Source: FEN-1139 sp964396375 (GTDB lineage Bacteria; Myxococcota_A; Polyangia; Polyangiales; Polyangiaceae). Taken from it: a stretch of 64,000 nt of DNA. Position numbers and translations under genes: made by a program. Below, piece after piece: positions 58,220 to 64,000 of the stretch; within the stretch, counting starts at the first letter, position 1; each line of letters begins with the position of its first letter. Below the pieces are notes generated by a model. It was given only the letters and a program-made list of their open reading frames with translations, did not search any database and was not told the origin of the DNA. The DNA is taken from assembly GCA_964396375.1 (NCBI GenBank), contig CAYNEY010000032.1:3567-67566 (forward strand), given 5' to 3'.

Positions 58220-59254
58220 ATGATCTTCGACTGGCTCTACGGTCTGTTCTCGAACGACCTTGCCATTGACCTTGGCACGGCGACGACGCTGATTTACGTG
58301 AAGGGTAAGGGGATCGTGAGCTGCGAGCCGTCGGTGGTGGCGGTGCAGCGGGACTCCCGCGGGGACAAGCGAGTGCTGGCAGTGGGCAGGGAGGCGAAGG
58401 AAATGCTGGGGCGCACCCCCGGCAACATCCAGGCCATTCGTCCCCTGAGGGACGGAGTGATCGCGGACTTCGAGATCACCGAGGCGATGCTCCGCTACTT
58501 CATCGCGCGGGCCCACAACCGGCGCACCCTGGTAAAGCCGCGGATCATCATCTGCGTGCCCTTCGGGATCACCGAGGTCGAGAAGCGCGCCGTCAAGGAG
58601 AGCGCAGAGAGCGCCGGCGCCCGCGAGGTGTATCTGATCGAAGAGCCCATGGCGGCGGCCATCGGCGCCGGGCTCCCCATCACCGAGCCGAGCGGCAATA
58701 TGGTGGTGGATATTGGCGGCGGCACCACCGAAGTGGCGGTGATCTCGCTTGCCGGCATCGTCTACTCGCAGAGCGTGCGGGTGGGCGGCGACAAGATGGA
58801 CGAGGCTATCCTTGCGTACATGAAGCGCAAATACAACCTGGCTATCGGCGGACAGACCGCCGAGCGCATCAAGATCAGCATTGGCAACGCCTATCCGCTC
58901 GATCAACAGCTGACCCTCGAGGTCAAAGGGCGGGATATGGTGGCCGGCATTCCGAAGACGGTCGTGGTCAACTCCGAGGAAATCCGGGAGGCGCTGGCCG
59001 AGCCGACCAACGCCATCGTCGAGGCTGTGCTGCTTGCCCTGGAGCGTACCCCCCCCGAGCTGGCTGCCGATATCGTAGACAAGGGCGTGGTGTTGACCGG
59101 TGGCGGTGCCTTGCTCAAGAACTTGGACGTCTTGCTTCGGGAGGAGACCGGCCTGCCGGTGATGGTGAGCGACGACCCAATCAGCGCCGTGGTGCTCGGC
59201 AGTGGGAAGGCCCTCGACCACATCGAGCTCCTGAAAGAAGTGACCATCGGCTGA
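58220..59254 (+). CDS. mreB: Rod shape-determining actin MreB
   Basis: 344 aa. Actin-like ATPase guiding elongasome movement. Phosphate 1: LAIDLGTATTLIYVKGKGI; connect 1 near GVIADFEITEAMLRYF; phosphate 2: MVVDIGGGTTEVAVISLAG; adenosine motif VVLTGGGALLKNLDVLL. Length is normal. First gene of the mreB-mreC-mreD-mrdA-rodA operon, with ATG 58220. Confidence 0.97.
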   Translation: MIFDWLYGLFSNDLAIDLGTATTLIYVKGKGIVSCEPSVVAVQRDSRGDKRVLAVGREAKEMLGRTPGNIQAIRPLRDGVIADFEITEAMLRYFIARAHNRRTLVKPRIIICVPFGITEVEKRAVKESAESAGAREVYLIEEPMAAAIGAGLPITEPSGNMVVDIGGGTTEVAVISLAGIVYSQSVRVGGDKMDEAILAYMKRKYNLAIGGQTAERIKISIGNAYPLDQQLTLEVKGRDMVAGIPKTVVVNSEEIREALAEPTNAIVEAVLLALERTPPELAADIVDKGVVLTGGGALLKNLDVLLREETGLPVMVSDDPISAVVLGSGKALDHIELLKEVTIG

Positions 59255-59308
59255 GGGGACGATGATGGTCTGGAGAAGGCGGGCTTCGATCCGACGTAGG
59301 GGTGGGCG

Positions 59309-60181
59309 GTGAATCCACTACGCCGCTACCGTGACATCGTGATCGTGGTGCTTCTTCTGGCTGTGCCGTTCTTCTTCTTGCGCGCCAGTATCCGCCGCCC
59401 CGAGGATTTGAACGCGGTCGATCGGGCCATCATGCGAGTGGCGGCCCCGCTCCAGTATGCCGCGGCCATGGCCGCGCGAGGGGTCTCGAGCCTGATCGGC
59501 GACTATATGTATCTGGTGGACGTGCGGGCCGACAACAACAAGCTCGCCTACGAGAACGCCCGGCTACGGGAGCGTGTCCGCGAGTTGACCCGACTCGAAG
59601 CCGAAAACCGCCGTCTCGATCGCTTGCTGGGGTTGCGCGAGACCATCGCGGATGAGACGGCGAGCGCCGTCGTGGTCGGCAAATCCACCACCGAGTACTT
59701 CCGGGTGGACGCGCTGACTCTCGACAACCCCGGGGTGGCGGTGCGTCCGAACATGCCGGTGATTGCCCTGGATGGCGTGGTGGGCACCGTGCTCCGAACC
59801 GCCGGCGACAAAGTGAACGTGCAACTCACCGTGGACAGCGGCTTCGGTGTCGATGTGGTGGTGGAGCGCACCATGGCCCGGGGGATCGTCCGCGGTGTCG
59901 GCGATCCGCGCCGATACGCGGTGCGGGTCGAGTATGTCGAGCGCAGCAACCAGGTCGAAACCGGGGATTTTCTGGTTACGAGCGGGGTAGGGTGCCGGTT
60001 CCCGCAGGGGATCCCAGTGGCCCGGGTCACCAAGGTCATCAAGCGTGATTTCGGTATCTATCAGGAGGTGGAGGCGGAACCGACGGTCAACTTCTCGCGA
60101 CTCGAGGAGGTGCTGATCGTGCTCTCCGACACCAAGGATTGCCCGGTGGGGGGACGCGGCCGCGCCAGCCCCAAGAAGTGA
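59309..60181 (+). CDS. mreC: Rod shape-determining protein MreC
   Basis: 290 aa from GTG 59309. N-terminal membrane anchor DIVIVVLLLAVPFFFLRAS, a coiled coil (LAYENARLRERVRELTRLEA, ENRRLDRLLGLRE), then the double-barrel periplasmic domain containing GVVGTVLRTAGDKVNVQL and VDSGFGVDVVVERT, and VTSGVGCRFPQGIPVARVTK. It bridges MreB/RodA and PBP2. 54 bases from mreB. Confidence 0.95.
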   Translation: MNPLRRYRDIVIVVLLLAVPFFFLRASIRRPEDLNAVDRAIMRVAAPLQYAAAMAARGVSSLIGDYMYLVDVRADNNKLAYENARLRERVRELTRLEAENRRLDRLLGLRETIADETASAVVVGKSTTEYFRVDALTLDNPGVAVRPNMPVIALDGVVGTVLRTAGDKVNVQLTVDSGFGVDVVVERTMARGIVRGVGDPRRYAVRVEYVERSNQVETGDFLVTSGVGCRFPQGIPVARVTKVIKRDFGIYQEVEAEPTVNFSRLEEVLIVLSDTKDCPVGGRGRASPKK

Positions 60182-60188
60182 GGCCAGT

Positions 60189-60716
60189 ATGCGCAATGCT
60201 CTGTTCCTCAGCGTCGGGTTCGTGTTGATTCTGATCCAGGCGAATCTGTTCCGGATCACGGGTCCATTCCAGTTGGTTGGCGCCACGCCCAACCTGGTTC
60301 TGCCGCTGGTGGTGCTGCTTGGGATCCAGGAGCACTCGATGGTACGTGGTGCGGCGCTCTCGTTCGCCCTCGGCTACCTACTCGATCTGGTGGCGGGGGC
60401 TCCGGTTGGCGTCTTGACCTTCACGCACGTGGCGTGCTGGTGGATCGCGCGTGTGGCCGGCGTTCGCCTCACCTCCCAGACCTGGCTCACCCGACTCTCG
60501 CTCGGGTTCGTGTTCTCGGCGGTGCAGGCCGCCATCGTGCTGATTCTGTTGGCAGTGTTCGGCAGCGATACCCGGCGCCCGGTCGAGGTTGGCCTGGCAG
60601 TGCTGCCGCACATTGGGACCACCGGGCTTCTGGCGCCGTTCATCCTCAAGTTGGGGCAGCGACTCGCGCAGGCGAGCCAACCTGCGACCAGCAGCGCGGA
60701 GGGGACCGGTCGATGA
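60189..60716 (+). CDS. mreD: Rod shape-determining protein MreD
   Basis: 175 aa with five membrane helices (LFLSVGFVLILIQANLFRIT, LVLPLVVLLGIQEH, ALSFALGYLLDLVAGAPVGV, TFTHVACWWIARVAGVRL, LSLGFVFSAVQAAIVLILLAV). The L-x-F-A-x-G-x-L-x-D pattern is the family signature. It lies 7 bases after mreC and overlaps the PBP2 start by ATGA. Confidence 0.9.
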   Translation: MRNALFLSVGFVLILIQANLFRITGPFQLVGATPNLVLPLVVLLGIQEHSMVRGAALSFALGYLLDLVAGAPVGVLTFTHVACWWIARVAGVRLTSQTWLTRLSLGFVFSAVQAAIVLILLAVFGSDTRRPVEVGLAVLPHIGTTGLLAPFILKLGQRLAQASQPATSSAEGTGR

Positions 60717-62638
60717 GTATCCTGGTCCAGCGCTCGGACGTCGGGGAATTTCGCAAACGCTACCGATGGATGGTGCTGTTTGTCTTGGTGGCGTTCTTGG
60801 TGCTGTTCGTGCGGGTGTTTCAGCTGCAGATCGTTCAGGGGGAGGTGCACCGAGGGCAGGCTTTGCGCAACATCGTGCGGGAGACCAAGCTTGCCACGCG
60901 CCGCGGGGTCATCCGGGATGCGAGCGGGCATGTGCTGGCCGCCTCGCGACCTTCGTACAACGTGTACATCGTCCCCTCTGCGCTGAACATCGAGAAATCC
61001 TGGACCAAGTTGGCGGAGCTTCTCAGCCTCGATGCCACCGCGTCCGACGCTCTGAAGAAGCGGATCGAAGCCGCACAGCGTGACGAGAAGCGTCGTGATC
61101 ATCAGTTGCTCGGGGCCGTGGACGTGAACCGAGACGTGGTTGCCCTGCTCGAAACCGACGAGGCGGAGTTGCCTGGCGTCGAGGTGGTGCCGGTCCCGAT
61201 GCGCAACTACCCCTACGGAGAGATCGGTGCGCATCTGGTCGGTTACATGCGTGAGGTCGACTCCGAGGATCTCATGGAACTCGAGAGCCGGGGCTACCGC
61301 GCGGGGGATCGGCTCGGCGCGGTAGGCGTCGAGCGACGCTGGGAGTCGTACCTGCGCGGCAAGCGTGGGGTAAAAAAGTCGATCCGCGGTATGCGGAGGA
61401 TGAGCAACCGCGAGGAGTTGGAGAGTAAATACCTGGAGGAGCCGCGGATGATCAGCCCGGTGCCAGGTCGCGACATCTCGCTTACCATCGACGTCGATCT
61501 CGCGCAGTCGATTGAGCGTGCGATGAAGGGCCAAGTAGCGGGCGCGGTGGTGGTGATCGACGTGCGCACCGGACGGGTGCTGGCTGCGGTCTCGAAGCCT
61601 GCCTATGATCCCGGGCTGGTCTCGGGCGGCCGCGGGCTTCAGGCAACTCGTGAGGCCTTCCGCCGCCTGTACGCCGATCCGTTGAGGCCGATGCTGGACA
61701 AGACCATCTCCGCGGCTTATCCCCCGGGTTCCACCTTCAAGCCTTTCGCTGCCCTGGCCGCCCTGGAGGAGGGGATCATCGACGAGAACACCGAGGTGGA
61801 TTGTCGTGGAGGTTACGAGTACGGCAAGCGCTTCTTTCGGTGTACCGGCGTCCACCGTCGGGTCAAGCTGCATGACGCCATCGTGCGCTCCTGCAACACC
61901 TATTTTTACTCGATTGGCGCTCACGAGCGGATGCAGATCGATCGATTGGCCAAGGTTGGGCTCGTGTTCGGGCTTGGCGCCAAGACAGGGATCGGCACCA
62001 ACCCGGAGGCGCGCGGCCGAATGCCGACTCGTAGCTGGTATGCTCGACGGTACAAGGGGGCGTTCCGCGGCGGTTTCACCCTGCTCGCGGCCATCGGACA
62101 AGGCGCAGCCACTGTCACCGTACTCCAGCTGGGGCTGGCCTATGCCGCACTGGCCAACGGAGGCACACTCTATCAGCCGCAGGTGGTGCGGAGCATCGAG
62201 ACCAGCGATGGCACCATCGTGCAAGAGTTCCCGCCGCGGGTGCGCCGGGTCATCCCGCTCGATCAGAACTACCTGCGGATGATCAAGGAGGGGTTGACCG
62301 GTGTGGTGCGTGAGCGTGAGGGTACGGCACACGCCGAAACGGTGGAGGGTGCGGACATGGCGGGCAAGACCGGCACCGCGCAGGTGACCCACGTCACGCC
62401 GCGGGGAGTGGATCCGGAGCGGGTCTGGTACTTCAACCGTGATCACGCCTGGTTCGCTGGATACGCCCCGGCGGAAGCGCCGGAGATCGCCGTCATCGTC
62501 CTTATCGAACACGGTGGTGGCGGTGGCAAGAACGCGGTGCCGGTGGCAAGCCGGGTGGTGAGGGATTGGCTCCGGCTCCGGCAGAAGCGGCTCTCCGAGG
62601 CCACCTCGAATCAGGCAGACGACAAGGAGCAGAACTAG
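60713..62638 (+). CDS. mrdA: Penicillin-binding protein 2
   Basis: 641 aa from ATG 60713. Transpeptidase of the elongasome. N-terminal helix MVLFVLVAFLVLFVRVFQLQ, dimerisation domain with RRGVIRDASGHVLAASRPSY and RVYG-like VGVERRWESYLRGKRGVKK, then the transpeptidase: PPGSTFKPFAALAALEEG (active Ser in STFK), VRSCNTYFYSIGAHERM (SxN) and AGKTGTAQVTHVTPRG (KTG). Partner of RodA, whose gene follows with a 1-base overlap. Confidence 0.95.
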   Translation: MSILVQRSDVGEFRKRYRWMVLFVLVAFLVLFVRVFQLQIVQGEVHRGQALRNIVRETKLATRRGVIRDASGHVLAASRPSYNVYIVPSALNIEKSWTKLAELLSLDATASDALKKRIEAAQRDEKRRDHQLLGAVDVNRDVVALLETDEAELPGVEVVPVPMRNYPYGEIGAHLVGYMREVDSEDLMELESRGYRAGDRLGAVGVERRWESYLRGKRGVKKSIRGMRRMSNREELESKYLEEPRMISPVPGRDISLTIDVDLAQSIERAMKGQVAGAVVVIDVRTGRVLAAVSKPAYDPGLVSGGRGLQATREAFRRLYADPLRPMLDKTISAAYPPGSTFKPFAALAALEEGIIDENTEVDCRGGYEYGKRFFRCTGVHRRVKLHDAIVRSCNTYFYSIGAHERMQIDRLAKVGLVFGLGAKTGIGTNPEARGRMPTRSWYARRYKGAFRGGFTLLAAIGQGAATVTVLQLGLAYAALANGGTLYQPQVVRSIETSDGTIVQEFPPRVRRVIPLDQNYLRMIKEGLTGVVREREGTAHAETVEGADMAGKTGTAQVTHVTPRGVDPERVWYFNRDHAWFAGYAPAEAPEIAVIVLIEHGGGGGKNAVPVASRVVRDWLRLRQKRLSEATSNQADDKEQN

Positions 62639-63759
62639 TGGCCCCTCCCAGTCGGGTCTCGTTCCGCGGTGGACCGCAGATCGACATGGTGCTGCTCTTG
62701 TGCAGCGTCGCGATCGCCACGTTGGGCATCGTCAACCTGTACAGCGCGACCAGCGTCTACATCGAGGCCGGGCGGCGCGCGGGAATCGCCGACATCTACG
62801 TGTCTCAGGTGTATTGGCTGGTGGTGGGTGGGCTACTCGCCATCCTGGCGGCGGCCATCGACACCCGGCACCTGGAGCGGCTCGCCTACCTCTTCTTCGC
62901 TGGGGGCTTGGTGGCGTTGATGCTGGTGTTCGTGCTGGCCTCCGATATCCGCGGCTCATCGCGTTGGATCCAGGTCGGGATATTCACCTTCCAGCCCAGC
63001 GAGTTCATCAAGATCCTCCTGGTCTTGGTCCTGGCCAAGTATCTTCACAACGATCCACGGACCGAGGCAAGACGGTGGGTCGACCTCTTGGTACCCCTCG
63101 GATTGACCGGCGTTCCAGCGGCCCTGGTCATGGCCCAGCCCGATCTCGGCACCGCGATGATCTACGTCCTTACCACGGTGTCGGTCCTGGCCATGGTGCG
63201 GATTCGGAGGAGCAGCCTGGTGTGGGCCGTGATCAGCATCGGTATCAGCGCACCCTTGGCCTGGAAGTATGTGCTCCACGACTACCAGAAGGCGCGCATC
63301 ACCAGCTTCCTCGACCCAGAGCACGACGTCACCGGAATCGGGTGGCATGCGCTCCAGTCCAAGACCGCGATTGGCAACGGCGGTTTGACCGGGAACGGCT
63401 ACATGCAGGGAACCCAGAACCAGTTTGGGTTTCTGCCTGATCAGTTCTCGGACTTCCCGTTTTCCGTGTTTGCCGAGGACTGGGGGCTGCTCGGCTGTGT
63501 GCTGCTCTTATCCTTGTACGCCCTGCTCTGCGTGTGGTCGGTGCACGTGGCCTCTCAAGCCAAGGACCGTTTTGGCGCCAGCGTGGCCATCGGGGTCGGC
63601 GCCATGATTTTTTGGCATGTCGTGTTCAACGTAGGAATGGCCATGGGCCTGTTTCCGGTGGTCGGTATCACCTTGCCCCTCTTCTCCTACGGTGGTTCGA
63701 ACGTGCTCACGGTTCTGGTCGGGCTCGGCCTGCTCATGAACGTCTCGATGCGCCGCTGA
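62638..63759 (+). CDS. rodA: Peptidoglycan glycosyltransferase RodA
   Basis: 373 aa from GTG 62638; in-frame upstream starts lie inside mrdA. SEDS family, ten helices. Signature segments: IVNLYSATSVYIEAG near the start, SRWIQVGIFTFQPSEFIKIL, LVMAQPDLGTAMIYVLT (with the essential Asp) and QNQFGFLPDQFSDFPFSVFA (equivalent of the F-L-P-x-x-x-x-D-F motif). It polymerises glycan strands using lipid II. End of the mre operon. Confidence 0.95.
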   Translation: MAPPSRVSFRGGPQIDMVLLLCSVAIATLGIVNLYSATSVYIEAGRRAGIADIYVSQVYWLVVGGLLAILAAAIDTRHLERLAYLFFAGGLVALMLVFVLASDIRGSSRWIQVGIFTFQPSEFIKILLVLVLAKYLHNDPRTEARRWVDLLVPLGLTGVPAALVMAQPDLGTAMIYVLTTVSVLAMVRIRRSSLVWAVISIGISAPLAWKYVLHDYQKARITSFLDPEHDVTGIGWHALQSKTAIGNGGLTGNGYMQGTQNQFGFLPDQFSDFPFSVFAEDWGLLGCVLLLSLYALLCVWSVHVASQAKDRFGASVAIGVGAMIFWHVVFNVGMAMGLFPVVGITLPLFSYGGSNVLTVLVGLGLLMNVSMRR

Positions 63760-63846
63760 ACAGCCGCCCTCCCGCTGACCTTCTCGTGCCGGTGTCGCGG
63801 TGGTGGTCTTGGGCCAATGGGGAGCCCGATTGTGCGTTTCGCGGGC

Positions 63847-64000
63847 CTACTCTGCGCGAAATAGATCGTCGATGTCGTCCCGGGTGAGGCGCTTCTGCCC
63901 ACCAGCGTCTTCGGTCAAGACGCTCGAGACCAGATCGCGCTTCTTCTGCTTGAGCTGCAGGATCTTCTCCTCGATGGTGCCGGCTGCGACCAGCCGGTAC
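63847..64000 (-). CDS. SNF2-type helicase, C-terminal part (cut by window edge)
   Basis: Minus-strand frame, partial at the window end. It reads YRLVAAGTIEEKILQLKQKK, then RDLVSSVLTED and LTRDDIDDLF before the stop at 63847-63849. G-T-I-E-E-K-I is the helicase motif VI neighbourhood of SNF2/Rad54-like ATPases, so this is the last 50 residues of a chromatin-remodelling-like DNA translocase. The function cannot be narrowed further. Confidence 0.75.
   Translation of the reverse strand, partial: YRLVAAGTIEEKILQLKQKKRDLVSSVLTEDAGGQKRLTRDDIDDLFRAE

Noticed and set aside
60374..62512. 712-aa open frame antisense to mrdA
   Set aside because: It is the shadow of a convincing PBP2 gene and shows no domain of its own.

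Overview
The window looks like a high-GC (mid-60s % or more by eye) draft scaffold from a myxobacterium-like organism (Myxococcota, probably Polyangia). The evidence is Gly/Ser-repeat lipoproteins, calcium-repeat lipoproteins, a small ribbon-helix-helix protein and ECF sigma operons with membrane or TPR partners, of the kind common in that phylum, beside a complete rod-shape locus. No rRNA or tRNA was seen. Six runs of N interrupt the sequence. At least four lie in or beside repetitive coding sequence, and at several the reading frame on the two sides shows that the N count is not the true gap length.

Region 1 (1-14.3 kb) is an accessory island. It has four intact ParE/RelE-like toxin-antitoxin pairs (1337-1856, 4077-4606, 4834-5354, 6107-6642) set between conserved leader and trailer repeats, and a fifth decayed toxin at 14062. 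A secreted polymorphic toxin with its own small candidate immunity gene (1904-2766) is attached to one trailer. Two further copies of its export leader (5403, 6691) are joined to other sequence, one of them a different toxin type, now frameshifted. Remnants of AbiEi, IS66, ISAzo13, IS630 and IS3 genes surround them. A complete IS21-like transposon (8146-11894) carries istA, istB, a ParB-like gene and a Cys4 protein gene. It has terminal inverted repeats and an exact 8-bp target duplication, and it splits a vapC-type PIN toxin gene whose original frame can be rebuilt.

Region 2 (14.4-18.5 kb) is an acyl carrier protein gene followed by two overlapping ketosynthase genes, each with an extra C-terminal degenerate ketosynthase-like half. 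Region 3 (18.6-23.6 kb) holds a lipoprotein, an Fe-S aldo/keto reductase, mazG, rlmN and a biotin-carboxylase-like gene, the last three overlapping or nearly so. Region 4 (23.9-26.6 kb) holds gene remnants and a repeat-rich lipoprotein that ends an ECF sigma operon (26.6-29.2 kb).

Region 5 (29.7-47.8 kb) is mostly core: DUF2062 protein, phosphohexomutase, a paired active/inactive M16 peptidase, lepA, a ribbon-helix-helix protein with a clear sigma-70 promoter, two calcium-repeat lipoproteins, an RluB-like pseudouridine synthase, a secreted esterase, aminopeptidase P, an Lgt-like protein and a second ECF sigma/membrane protein pair. Region 6 (48-57 kb) holds a large secreted DUF5695-like lipoprotein, an ABC-2 exporter, a PAS histidine kinase, a polytopic membrane protein and a double-RRM protein. 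Region 7 (58.2-63.8 kb) is mreB-mreC-mreD-mrdA-rodA, the elongasome operon. The window ends inside a SNF2-type helicase gene.
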